64,000 nucleotides of DNA from Apium graveolens (taxonomy: Eukaryota; Streptophyta; Magnoliopsida; Apiales; Apiaceae), in NCBI RefSeq assembly GCF_009905375.1, contig NW_027417489.1, positions 1-64,000 on the forward strand. The letters are read 5' to 3'. This document shows positions 11,288 through 21,798 of this stretch, piece after piece. The number at the start of each line of letters is the position of its first letter. The first letter of the stretch is position 1. Under the pieces are notes generated by a model, which saw nothing but the letters and a program-made list of their open reading frames with translations, did no database searches and had not been told where the DNA came from. Both the position numbers and the translations under genes were made by a program.

Positions 11288-12032
11288 GCATGGAGTTGCT
11301 CTATCTAAGAAGCAGTGTCCTTCGACACCTAAGGATATAGAGAGCATGAAAGCAGTTCCTTATACTTCAGCATGTGGAAGCTTAATGTATGCTATGTTAT
11401 GTACGAGGCCTGATATCTGCTTTGATGTAGGCATGGTTAGTAGATATCAGTCGAACCCAGGTCAGGAACATTGGAGTGCAGTAAAAACTATACTCAAGTA
11501 CCTGAGAAGGACTAAGGAGTATATGTTAATTTACAAGGCCTCAGATCTATTTCCTTTGGGATATACTGATTCAGATTTCCAATCAGATAGGGATAAGAGG
11601 AAATCAACCTCGGGATATGTTTTTACTTTGGGAGGTGGAGCCGTTATATGGAGGAGTGTAAAGCAGAAATACATTGCAGACTCCACCATGGAGGCCGAGT
11701 ATGTGGCGGCCTCTGAGGCTGCCAAGGAGGCTGTATGGTTCAGGAACTTCCTTTTGGACTTAGATGTGGTACCTAATTTGCCTAGGAGCTTGACGGTGTA
11801 TTGTGATAACACTGGTGTTGTGGCAAATTCAAAGGAACCGCGAGACCACAAAGCAGCTAAACATATTGAACATAAGTATCATCTCATACGAGGAATCGTA
11901 AAGCGAGGGGATATAGTTGTGGCTCACATATCATCAGAACACAACCGAGCAGATCCTTTCACAAAGAGCTTGCCAACCAAGGTTTTTGACAAGCATGTGG
12001 AAGCGATAGGAGCCAGATGGATGGACACATAG
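11288..12032 (+). pseudogene. Element C RNase H and polyprotein end
   Basis: Continues reverse transcriptase in the shifted frame: YTSACGSLMYAMLCTRPDI, YTDSDFQSD with the catalytic Asp residues, the Glu in STMEAEYVAASEAAKEAVW, and a normal C-terminal DPFTKSLPTKVFDKH. RNase H removes the RNA strand during cDNA synthesis. The stop at 12030 is a natural end, 70 bp before the polypurine tract. Confidence 0.92.
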
Positions 12033-12089
12033 ATTTTTATGTAATAGTGGATTAAATAAACACTGATGTACACATAGAATATTTTGAGT

Positions 12090-12102
12090 ATAAGTGGGAG
12101 AT
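12090..12102 (+). promoter_or_regulatory. Polypurine tract of element C
   Basis: ATAAGTGGGAGAT lies directly before the 3' LTR start at 12103. It primes plus-strand DNA synthesis. Confidence 0.85.
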
Positions 12103-13197
12103 TGTTAGTGGATACTGAAAATATTTATTTAAAGTATGTACATTTATTTCTGGCCAGTTTATTTGAGAATCATTTGAATGTTTCCATGTTGTCTAATATT
12201 ATATATTGTGAACAATCTAGTTTTAAATGGGATACAGAATATTAGATTGTTAAAAATGGTTATATAATATAATAAGGTTCACAGCACAGGTGGTGTTGGA
12301 CAATCCATTGGTATGGTTGTAGTATTATTTAGATTAGTTTATATTGACTAATAAATAATACTAGTATACTTTGTGTATATTTAACAGGATCAAATTTAGA
12401 ATTGTTCCCTTAATACTGATTAAGAAGGAGAACTAAGATTCTGTGTTATTATTAATGCTTAGGTTCTTAATCCGGAAATAGTAATTGACACGTGTATATT
12501 ATTTACATGCTTTGATTTATATATGAAATAATTCTTTTGAATTATATCATTATATTTTTGGTGATGGAATTATATACATGGTGGATATTATTTATTGAAG
12601 GAATCCATGTCCTGATAATATTCGGGTTAATGATGTCCCCTTGAAAGCTCAAAAAGATTTAATTATGTAAAACCCTGCAGGTGGAATTTATTCTGACATA
12701 ATTAAATAAAGGTTGAGTGGATGATCAAGGATAAAAGATATTAATTAAATAAATTATCAGTAATTTATTTAATTAATGGACATATGATATTTTAAACATG
12801 GGGAATTTAATAAGCAAATAATATTGGAACCGAATTAATTAAATTACGGTATTAGGAAAGGTAGTGCAAATATTAATTTTTTAGTGGATTAAATTAATAT
12901 TTAATTACATTGGGCTAGGCTCAAGATGTAATTAGAAGGCCCAACCTAATTATCCATGGTCCCTATTGTAGCCTATATATATTCTTATTCTCTTCTTGCT
13001 TGGAATTGTGTGAAAACATATTGTAGCCACCAAGGAGCAAGAAGAGAGGATAACTTGAGAAGACGGAGGCCACACTTCGCTCAAGGGAATTTGGGAATAC
13101 AATAGAAGAGCGTGGAATCAACCATTAACAAGGTAATCCTCTTTTCGTAATCTTTATCGTAAAACGTAGTAACGCCCTAAGTCCGTGGTTCCCAACA
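12103..13197 (+). repeat. 3' LTR of element C
   Basis: Matches 5417-6510 from TGTTAGTG to CCCAACA, with roughly two dozen differences by eye. Confidence 0.94.
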
Positions 13198-14231
13198 AAA
13201 GTCTCTTTAGGATATCCCACAAAATTACATTTTACGGATTGAGATTCCAGCTTATCTGGGTCAACTTTCTTGACATAAGCTGAACATCCCCAAATCTTAA
13301 CGTGTTTAAGACTCGGTTTCCTTTCTTTCCATATCTCATATGGTGTTTGAGGAACAGATTTGGAAGGCACCTTATTCAGTAAATATGCTGAGGTTTCCAA
13401 TGCATAACCCCATAGGAATACTGGAAGATTCACATAGCTCATCATGGATCGAACCATGTCTAACAAAGTTCGATTTCTCCTTTCAGATACCCCATTTAAC
13501 TGTGGAGTATATGGAGGAGTCCACTGGGAGACTATACCATTTTCTTTGAGATAATCTAGAAACTCTCCATTCAAGTATTCACCACCTCGATATGATCGAA
13601 GAGTTATAATACTGTGTTTGGTTTGTTTCTCCACTTCATGTTTATATTCTTTGAACTTTTCAAAGGCTTCAGACTTGTGTTTCATCAAATACACATATCC
13701 GAATCTAGATCTATCATCTATGAAAGTAATGAAGTACAAAAATCCATCCATGGCTTGCGTAGACATTGGTCCACATACATTTGTGTGTACCAATCCTAGC
13801 AAATCTGCAGCCCTCTCTCCATGTCCACTAAATGGAGATTTGATCATTTTACCCAATAGATAAGACTCGCATGTAGGATATGATTCAAAATCAAAGGGGT
13901 CAAGTAACCCTTCCTTATGCAATGTCCGCAGTCTATTTTCACTAATATGACCTAGCCTACAGTGCCATAAATAGGTCAGATTTTCATCATCTCGTTTTCT
14001 TTTATTAGTTTGTTCAATCTGAAGTAAATCATGCTCTACGTCACATACATACAGACCATTATTTAAAATGCCACATCCAAAAAGAACATTATCTCTAAGG
14101 ATAGAACATTCATTATTCTTAATAATAAATGAAAAACCATCCACATCCAACACAGGAATAGAAACATTATTCCTCACAATAGAGGGAACGTAATAACAAT
14201 TATTCAAAATAATAGTCTTGCCCGTAGGCAT
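13198..14231 (-). pseudogene. Element B integrase, main part
   Basis: Minus-strand copia integrase: HHCC region with [21 protein letters not shown] and a second Cys pair degraded to CESYLLGK, core with [40 protein letters not shown] and [13 protein letters not shown]. The catalytic triad is damaged: the first Asp is Asn (HTN) and the second is Tyr (RSY), while the Glu remains. The frame runs into element C's LTR at 13197 and resumes at 5411. The protein could not integrate DNA even without the insertion. Confidence 0.9.
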
Positions 14232-14243
14232 ATGTAAACTTAA

Positions 14244-14633
14244 TTATCCTACAGATATGGCCGCAACCCTTGCTCCATTGCCCATACGTAGAATCACCTC
14301 ATCTTTTTCAAGAGTCCTACTTCCTTTTAGTCCTTGTAACGAATTGAAAATATGAGAACCACAGGCGGTATCTAATACCCAAGTAGAAATTTGACCTAGT
14401 GACATATTAACTTCGATCATGAATATGCCTGAATCAGAAGCGGTAGTCTTACTACCCTTCTTCTTTTTCAATTCTGCAAGGTAAACCTTGCAGTTCCTCT
14501 TCCAGTGCCCCAACTTGTTATAGTGAAAACAAACAGCTAAATTAGGACCAGTCAACTTGTGAGCATCTAGTATGCTCCGGAGTGATAGTGCAGAAGACAT
14601 GATGAATATAGTAAATCTGTAAATGATAAACAC
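14244..14633 (-). pseudogene. Element B gag start fused to zinc knuckle and protease
   Basis: The minus-strand frame begins near a gag N-terminus (SILDAHKLTGPN, about residues 21-32) and jumps directly to a zinc knuckle (CFHYNKLGHWKRNC, second Cys now Tyr). About 200 residues of capsid are therefore deleted. Then comes the protease WVLDTACGSHIFNSLQG, whose active-site triplet reads DTA in place of DTG or DSG, and MGNGARVAA. A stop at 14244 separates it from the integrase part. Gag is non-functional. Confidence 0.85.
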
Positions 14634-14639
14634 ATAACA

Positions 14640-16522
14640 ACACTTAGCAAATATTCAATTTCATTTCAAAATACTATATGAATCGGGTCTTTATTCATAA
14701 GTGTCTCCCACTAGTTTATCTAATTTTTTCAACCCCCTAAGTGAAAATTAAGCATTTATAATGCTAGTGGGAATAACGATCCTACATTTCATCACACAAC
14801 CTCGGCTGTGGCACGAAACGTCACGTGATGTTCAATAGGCAGACAACTCTTGTCAATTACATCTTATGTTATTCCCTAATATAAGTTTAACCTCTTGAAT
14901 AATTGAGTCACGGCTGTGGCACGACAAACTCAATATTCTAAGTCAAGTCTAACCCAACATTTCGTACAATTGAATCAGTCTCCAACGGCCCACGACTATA
15001 GCATGTACCGACCTTTAGATTCTAATTCAATGTACACATCTCTATGTAATAGACAAGTATTTCTTATTTTGAAATCAAAGCCCTCGGCTGTAGCACGAAA
15101 CGACAATGATTTAAAAATAAGAACCACTTTCTACCATGTTGGAAGGCTATGACCGACACAAGCCCGTTGTGTCATTGGCCAATTACTACTTGATATTATT
15201 TAATTTTAGAGGGATTATATTACGTTACAATCATAATCATATTATAAAGAGATTCTTCCTTTTAAATTAAATATTTCAAATCAATAATCGATAATCAGAT
15301 GATTCCCAGATCGGGTGGAGCATTGTCAAGAGGCGTCACTTAATAATCCTTTCTTACAGATAGAAATCTGTTGTTGACAGAATCATCCTTTCTCTCAATA
15401 TTGAAAATTCATATTCAATTACGTGTTTCATAAACACAAGAATCTCATGATCGTATTCATAATATTTTTTGTTAAGGCAAGAAATGATTCCTATTCTAGA
15501 TTTTCTAGAGCACGCCTTATATTGATTTAAGTTCACCTAAATCTATCATCGCATGGTAAACATAGGCATATATCTCATATATAAAATTAAATAAACAAGT
15601 AAATGTAAAGTGCAATAAAGTAAATGTGTTTGGTTATGGCCCCATCCTATGTGATCTTTATCAAGCTCATGATAAAGATCAAGGTCAATCTAATATGGTG
15701 ATGGAAATAAATACAACTACTTATTACATAAGTCTTCTTCTTTGTTTAGAGTTCTTGTATGCCTCGTCTTCTTCTTTGTATCACCTCCATTGGATAACCT
15801 TCTTGAGTCTTCAATTACATTACATGATTAAAAGTAAAACTAATCTAATGAACTTACAAGAATAACTCGAGTTACATTCGAGATTTATGATTACAAAGAT
15901 TGACGACATGCAAGTCGTATTTAAAACCAAAACCAAAACCATTACACTAAGGTCGAAAGGCCATAACCATCCACCATGCTCATACAACACATAAAAGCAT
16001 GTTAAAATACATAATCTGATCTTAATATATCATATTATCCATGATCTAATCATAAAAAGAAAATATGACAAAAATCAGAAAAATCAGAATCAAATCAGAA
16101 AAAAAGAATCACTGTTTACGGGCAGTAAACGACGTCAAACGCCTTACAGACAAGTCACTGATAGCATTAGCTATCAGTTTTGTTCAGACTCTCGTTTACC
16201 TATGGAATAGGGTATTCGTTTACGTAAATCGGACACCAGACCCAGATTTCAGCAAATCTGCAGCAGCCAATTCAAAATCCGTATCTAATATGATTCTCAT
16301 AATTAGGATAAACATAAATCATGTATATATCAGTATATATATAGATTACATAATTATCTTATGATTATACAACTCACATGAATATCATATATTCAAAACC
16401 ATACATATATAAGCATATTATATCAACATCAAATCATGGCGAATCACGTACATGCTCATATATCGAAAACAGTTAAACACATAAATGAATTAAAAACTTT
16501 TCGCAAGTAGATCTGATGCCAT
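14640..16522 (-). other. 5' leader of element B, no gene
   Basis: Between the 5' LTR and the gag start. AT-rich, with no credible protein. A primer-binding-site variant (minus TGGCATCAGA) is next to the LTR at about 16511-16520. Repeated hairpin-like motifs sit at 14800-15173. Confidence 0.75.
14800..15173 (-). promoter_or_regulatory. Repeated short motifs in the B leader
   Basis: CGGCTGTGGCACGA-like units occur at 14800-14820, 14909-14925, 14991-15010 and 15083-15102. They are followed by a perfect hairpin, GACACAA GCCCG TTGTGTC (15155-15173). Position just before gag and spacing near 90 bp resemble the hairpin set in element C's leader, although the sequences differ. Confidence 0.55.
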
Positions 16523-18224
16523 TGAAGGGTTTTTAGCACATAAACGCAGCGAAAACGTAAATTTAATCTTAAAAAAACCGAAACCCTCCGCAAGATCCAT
16601 GCGAAAAATAATATTTAATTCATAGTTCAGTATGTTGACCTTAAGAAGTTTTACGTTAATGGAAAGATGGAGGTCTTTAATAGCGATCCAAGAATGATGA
16701 ACGGAGATCCTTAGCAGCTGCTCCTCAAGTGTGAAGCACTCCACCGGTATCCACCAAGAAAATGATGTAATGAAGGAGGAGGAGATGGAGAGAATTAGGG
16801 TTTTGTAAATCTTTTTGGTTCAGGTAAAAATAGGGTTTATAATAGTATATTTATAGGCAAAATTTTCAGCTGAAAATTTTCCCATAAAATATTATTATTA
16901 TTAACCCTTTATTATTCTCACTAATAATTAAAACACCTTTTAATTATTAATTCTTTTTCTAAACTCTTTAGAAATAATTCTCTCACTTGATTTAATTTCC
17001 AAAAATTAAATTCTTAATTAATAATATTAAGAACCTTTTCTTAATTACTTTATAATCAATTAAATCTCATTTAATCAATTATTAAATTTGCCAATTATTT
17101 ATTTCATAAATAAATAATTATCAGCCATTATTAATTAATTTCTCCACCATCAAATCATTCTCTTTTATGGTGTGACCCTGTAGGTTCAATATTAAGCCGG
17201 TAGTAGAAATAAATAATAATAAAACTATTTTATCATTATTTATATAAATTCTCTAATTCATTAAATATGATTAATTAATTAATCATATTTATTCTACATC
17301 GTGAGGGATACTTCTTAGCATATCGCGACTATCCGGAAAATACGAATTCATTGCTTAGAATACCAAGAACCTATTCAGTGAGTAGTTACCGTACAATCAA
17401 TTCCTTCTACCCTGCAATGTCATGATTAAATACAAGGCATAGAACTTGTGTCAAGCCTATCTTATTTAATCACTTGCTTTTACATTCACTATGTTTAGTT
17501 CTATTTAATATAAATTAGAAACTCCTTTCTAATTTCATTCACTCTGGCCAGAGATTCCTGAACTAACATAAGTGGATCAGCATTGAACATTCTCTTCCTA
17601 CACTGGAAGGGGTAGATCCTTTATTGATCATACACTATCTTCGTGTACAAATTCCTATACCCAGTAGAGCCCTTATAATTGTCCCTTGAGACTAAGAACT
17701 AAACCAAAGCATAGTTCAGTGTACACAAGATGACTATGATGACCTCAAGTCTAAGGATACTTGTACAACTATCGCTATGTGAACAATTACTGACACGTGA
17801 GTGAACTCCATCAGTTGTTCAGCTGTGTGAGTCATGTTCAGTGAACTTATTCTATAATAAGCACCTACATACTAGCTATAGTGTCACCACACAAATGTCT
17901 ATGAGAACAGACATCCTTCATAATGAAGCAAACATAGTATGTACCGATCTTTGCGAATTATTAATTACCAGTTAGTAATCCTACGACCAGGAACTATTTA
18001 AGTTTAGAGTTATCATCTTTTAGGTCTCATTATTATGATCTCATCACAATCCATAAAAAGCTTTACTCTAAACTGTGGTATATCTTATTTAAACATTTAA
18101 ATAGATAGAGCCTGCAATAAAAACAAAACAAGTCTTTTATTAATATCAATGAAATCAAAACAGATTATATAAAAGTTATTCCTAAATCCTCATATATGAT
18201 TGGACTTAGGACATATCTCTTTCA
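16523..18224 (-). repeat. 5' LTR of element B (full length, 1702 bp)
   Basis: In minus reading it starts TGAAAGAGATATGTCC and ends AACCCTTCA. The 4101-5182 copy covers its inner two thirds. The TATA box is in the region near 16850. The last 626 bp (17599-18224) have no partner because of the deletion in the other LTR. Confidence 0.88.
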
Positions 18225-18229
18225 TAGCT

Positions 18230-18436
18230 AACATCCCTATCCTATAACTTGACAAAGAGCAAACTTTTATATTCAGAAATCTTCCATCCTTTGATATTCT
18301 GCTCTTGCCTGCTGCCTTCAACTCTTCTGATCTTCTGATATACTCAGATCATAGATGTTGATGATATTATTTGCTCCAGTAATCTTTGAAATTCTTCTGA
18401 AACATAATTCTTTGACATAATCTATTATATATTATA
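18230..18436 (-). repeat. Left (3') LTR of element A, remainder after element B
   Basis: Resumes the LTR text that aligns to about 29110-29318 of the right copy and ends TATTATA at 18436, next to the polypurine tract. The right LTR has TTACA at the same place, so the terminal CA reads TA here. Confidence 0.88.
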
Positions 18437-18476
18437 ATCTCCCCCAACTTGTTCATTATGAAATTATGCACAAGTT
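18437..18476 (-). promoter_or_regulatory. Polypurine tract of element A with abutting hairpin
   Basis: The minus strand reads AAGTTGGGGGAGATT into the 3' LTR. Directly next to the G tract is a 7-bp stem: AACTTGT (18446-18452) with ACAAGTT (18470-18476), loop 17. The same arrangement with different stem bases is found in D, F and the buried tract in A's LTR. Confidence 0.8.
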
Positions 18477-20053
18477 CTGATTGATGATGTCAAAACTTTA
18501 AATAAATGCAGAAACCAAAACTAGTCTTCCCATCAGGTCTTCTTTTGTTGAGTTGCGTTTAGATTTATTCAACATCCATTAGCTATTTTGGCATTTAGAT
18601 ATATTCTCCCCCCTTTTGACATTATCTCCAGGAAGAAAAATCCAGCTAAATGCACATTGTTCAAGCTGCTGTCATTGTCCAATCTGGAACACTGTCTACA
18701 GCTTCAAGCTTCATTGAGATTCATGGTGATAAGTTTTAAACAATAGAAGTTTCACTTAGATCTGCAGAAAAATCTGTTAGTGATAAAAGTCCTAAGCTCT
18801 CTGTTCTTTTGAATAAGTAGTCTCACCAATTCTCACTGCACTAGTCTCATGACTTTTGAGAGTCAGAGTTCCCTCACAAGGATTACTAAATCCATACATT
18901 CATCTACCTCTCCTTTTGCCAGGAAGGATCCTGCCTCTCTTATTCTTTGTTTTCCACTCAATCTTTTCTCTTATCCTCATATGAAAGGCTCAAATGTTGT
19001 TTGACCTACAGAAATAAGAGGTGGCTGAGAAGAGGTAATCTGTGATCATATGATTAGAGGAAGTCCATATAGGGCTAATCATACTCATTTCACCAGAAAA
19101 ATGAGGCATAAGCATCTATGACTGGGGTCACAGTTTGACTCACAGATTGCTCTGTGGTTGTGACAGTGTGTTGTCCTCCACTTGTAGTGAGAACCTCCAT
19201 TGGAATTGGAGAGGATTTAACTGGGTTATTGTCATGTACACCAGCCTAAAACCTTTGTGCACCTTGCAGAGCACTGTCACATAAATGTGATAAGATTGCC
19301 CTTCTTATGACATTGTCATAGGCAATTGTTCTTCTAGCTTTGACTGCTAAGACAGCTTCTGCTAGAGTTATGAGGGAAGTTGTTCCTTCTTGAGGAACCT
19401 CCAATTGAATTGGAGAGGATTTAGATAGCTCCCCCTTAGGAGTACTACCCTCAAACATATCAGTCTGTTAAGACTGTTTTGCACATGAAGGTGCATTAGT
19501 GATATTCATGAAAAGCTGATAAATTTCCATGTTTGTGATACCAGTTTCTTTTTCTCAAACAATCAGAACAACTGAAGAACATTTTGGGAATTTTGTCCTT
19601 TTGTAAAACAGGTTCCTTTTGAGAGTTACCTGGGTGGGATTGTGTGTGAGTTTGTGTTTGTGTTGCTGTGCCTGGGTAAACCGCAGTTTGGTTTTGAAAT
19701 GTTTTAGCTGCAATGTAACACAAATACCTGTTGATTGAAACTTGAATCTCCTGTTATTGTCTGAGTGGATTGCGTTGAACCTATAATGCATTGAACATCT
19801 TTATCTGTATTGAATAGGCATAACCATTGAGACATGCAGTTGCAAGCATATTGATTAGGCATAATCATTGAGACATGCAGTTGCAAGCATTATGACAGGA
19901 AAACTAATAATCAATTAATTTGTAAACACAAGACAATCATGACATAAACAATCAAGCAACAAAAAAAAATTGATAAAGAAGAAGATAATTTCATTAATAT
20001 TAAACACAGAGTTCATTAAGATGTAGATTACATCAAGTGAATCCTAATCCTAA
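18477..20053 (-). other. Element A 3' internal region, decayed
   Basis: Mostly without a clear gene. Minus-strand fragments at 19246-19458 and nearby share SSPIQLEVPQEG / SSPIPMEVLTTSG repeats and read like pieces of a longer low-complexity protein, probably the rest of the accessory protein. Two 37-bp direct copies containing CATTGAGACATGCAGTTGCAAGCAT lie at about 19823 and 19867. Confidence 0.5.
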
Positions 20054-20422
20054 CTACTCTAATTTAGACTTCTTCTTCTCAGCCTCCAACCTCCTTGCCC
20101 TGCGCTGGTAAGCTCTGGACATGGAGTGTGCAAGAGAGATGATCCTCTCCTGCAACTCTAAAGCAGCAAGGCGTTGCTGCTCAGCCACCCTTGCACGTCT
20201 CTCCTGCTCGAAGGAGGCTTCCATCTCAAAGAAAAGAATGTCGATTTGATCATCCCACGAGAGTTCATAAAAGACCTCAAGTGGAATATCAAAGGGGCTG
20301 TAAATAACCCCCTTGAGGCGGACACGAAGTCCGAAAGGATCAAAGTACACTAGATCATCATCCAAATGATGGACCGGTTGATAAGCTCCATTAACAAGTC
20401 TGTAGAAGACTGGGGCATCCAT
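20054..20422 (-). CDS. Element A accessory ORF after pol (122 aa)
   Basis: An uninterrupted 122-residue frame sits 1.4 kb after RNase H. I do not recognise a family. The N-terminal half looks globular (VFYRLVNGAYQPVHHLDDD, then PFGLRVRLKGVIYSPFDIPLEVFY). From about residue 68 it is a charged helix likely to form a coiled coil (EASFEQERRARVAEQQRLAALELQ) with a very basic end (QRRARRLEAEKKKSK). There is no signal peptide or membrane segment, so it does not look like an envelope protein. It has a TATA box 115 bp before the ATG and a CT-repeat leader directly before the ATG. It stays open although gag and pol around it are broken. Function unknown. Confidence 0.6.
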   Translation of the reverse strand: MDAPVFYRLVNGAYQPVHHLDDDLVYFDPFGLRVRLKGVIYSPFDIPLEVFYELSWDDQIDILFFEMEASFEQERRARVAEQQRLAALELQERIISLAHSMSRAYQRRARRLEAEKKKSKLE

Positions 20423-20425
20423 TTG

Positions 20426-20428
<3 letters not shown>

Positions 20429-20458
<30 letters not shown>
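20429..20458. repeat. (GA)n microsatellite
   Basis: Fifteen GA units, read as a CT tract in the leader 8 bp before the accessory ORF's ATG on the minus strand. Confidence 0.95.
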
Positions 20459-20461
<3 letters not shown>

Positions 20462-20536
20462 ACAAAAGGTGAGTTTGAAATTTGATGTTTTTGTTGAGGG
20501 TAAGAGAGTGATGAGTGATAAAGAGTGAATCGTTTT

Positions 20537-20544
20537 ATTTTATA
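20537..20544 (-). promoter_or_regulatory. TATA box for the element A accessory ORF
   Basis: The minus strand reads TATAAAAT, followed about 25-35 bp later by pyrimidine-rich CACTC-type start sites, then a CT-rich leader and the ATG at 20422. Confidence 0.55.
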
Positions 20545-21099
20545 GAGGGAGTAAAGATAGAAATCAAGAGACTCTCGAGTTGCCCGGATAATTGGAGTAA
20601 TAATCACATAAGCCTACTAGACAGCTAGAAATGACTAGTGCCTATTCCCCATGCAAGTACTCAAGAATATTAGTTTATTTTAAAGAGTAACTATTCCCCA
20701 TGCAAATAAGTGTGTACTCCCTACACAAAAAGTAACTCTCCCTATCAGCAAGCAATCAGATAAAATTATCACTATCAGCATACGCAAAGCAACACAAATA
20801 ATGTACTAGTCTACTAGCATTGGACTAACATATTTCCACATAAGCAAGAAATCATATAAGCATGTAAATGTGTCAATAAGTCAGAGAAATTTAGAGACTA
20901 AGTATGTCAAAAGTATTTTTATGAACAGAATTTATGAATTAAATTTGTTCAGTTTTTCATACTTTTTGCTTCTTTTGATCTGTTATTTATTAAGTTCACA
21001 TACTGAAGATATGACGTAATAAATATTCAGTTTACTCAGAATTTTGAGAAATTCCAAGTTAATATTAATGGAGAAGTCTGGGTATTAATAGAAAAAGGT

Positions 21100-21560
21100 A
21101 AAATACTTATCGAGAAGTCAAATAAACATGTGATATTAAACTTATCGAGAAGTAATTTTAAATATGAAAAAGGTACATTCGAGAAGTCAAGTGACTTATC
21201 GAGAACTCTGATAAATGCCCAGTTTGTCCAAAAAGGACTGAAATACTTCTAATTTTTTTGAATTGAATCAAATTGAAATCAGAATAAATTTTCCAAAAGT
21301 ATTTTTCTAAAATAATTCATTGAATTAAATTATTTTAGTTCTGAGTTATTGATAATTCTCAAAATATCCTTGTCGAGAACTCTGTGAATTAACACTATTA
21401 GAGAACTCTACATGGTCTTATCGATAAGTCATAATAGAGCTTATCGAGAAGTCATTCGAGAAGTCTGTAAATAGACTTATCGAGGATTCACTCGAGAACT
21501 CCAAAATGACTTGTCGATAAGTCATTTTGACTTATCGAGAACTCAGTTCTCTATACCTTT
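21100..21560 (-). promoter_or_regulatory. Array of TCGAGAAGTC-type palindromic motifs between pol and the accessory ORF
   Basis: About a dozen variants of CTTATCGAGAAGTC, CTTGTCGATAAGTC and ATTCGAGAAGTC. They are close relatives of the TCGATAACTC motifs in A's LTR. In minus reading they end about 560 bp upstream of the accessory TATA box. Confidence 0.6.
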
Positions 21561-21798
21561 GAGTACTGTTTTTCTGCCTTGTGCTAATTTTTACAAATTT
21601 AAGATGTAAATTAACAACTAAGCAGTTTACTTAGAATTTGAAATATTCTAAGTTAATTTTTGAGTTTTTAAAGAAAAAATAAATATACAGAGATTCTGAA
21701 ATATCTATAATTTATATTTCAGTTAATTTCCAATTAAATCAAACTGGGTTGATTTATTAGAAATTAATCTGCTGTAAAACATTTGCTGAGTTCTTGCC

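Larger units (their letters stand above)
5417..13197 (+). mobile_element. Element C: near-complete Ty1/copia retrotransposon, plus strand
   Basis: 7,781 bp, with LTRs of 1094 and 1095 bp, both TGTT...AACA, perfect AAAGT duplication, primer-binding site, gag, protease, integrase, reverse transcriptase, RNase H and polypurine tract all in order. By eye the LTRs differ at about two dozen sites, so it is older than E but younger than its host B. Two stops and two single-base shifts break the polyprotein, so it is not autonomous now. Confidence 0.95.
4101..18224 (-). mobile_element. Element B: Ty1/copia retrotransposon, minus strand, internally deleted, nested in A's LTR
   Basis: Bounded by LTR copies at 4101-5182 (partial) and 16523-18224 (full, 1702 bp). 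Minus-strand order: 5' LTR, a primer-binding site variant TGGCATCAGA next to 16522, about 1.9 kb of leader, a gag start fused by deletion to its zinc knuckle, protease, integrase. Element C interrupts the integrase (5417-13197). Reverse transcriptase, RNase H, polypurine tract and the U3 end of the 3' LTR are missing through one deletion with its joint near 5183. B could only move with proteins from another element, and its present form lacks U3. Confidence 0.88.

Noticed and set aside
20054..20422. Envelope gene in element A
   Set aside because: No signal peptide or membrane segment; the C-half is a basic coiled coil.
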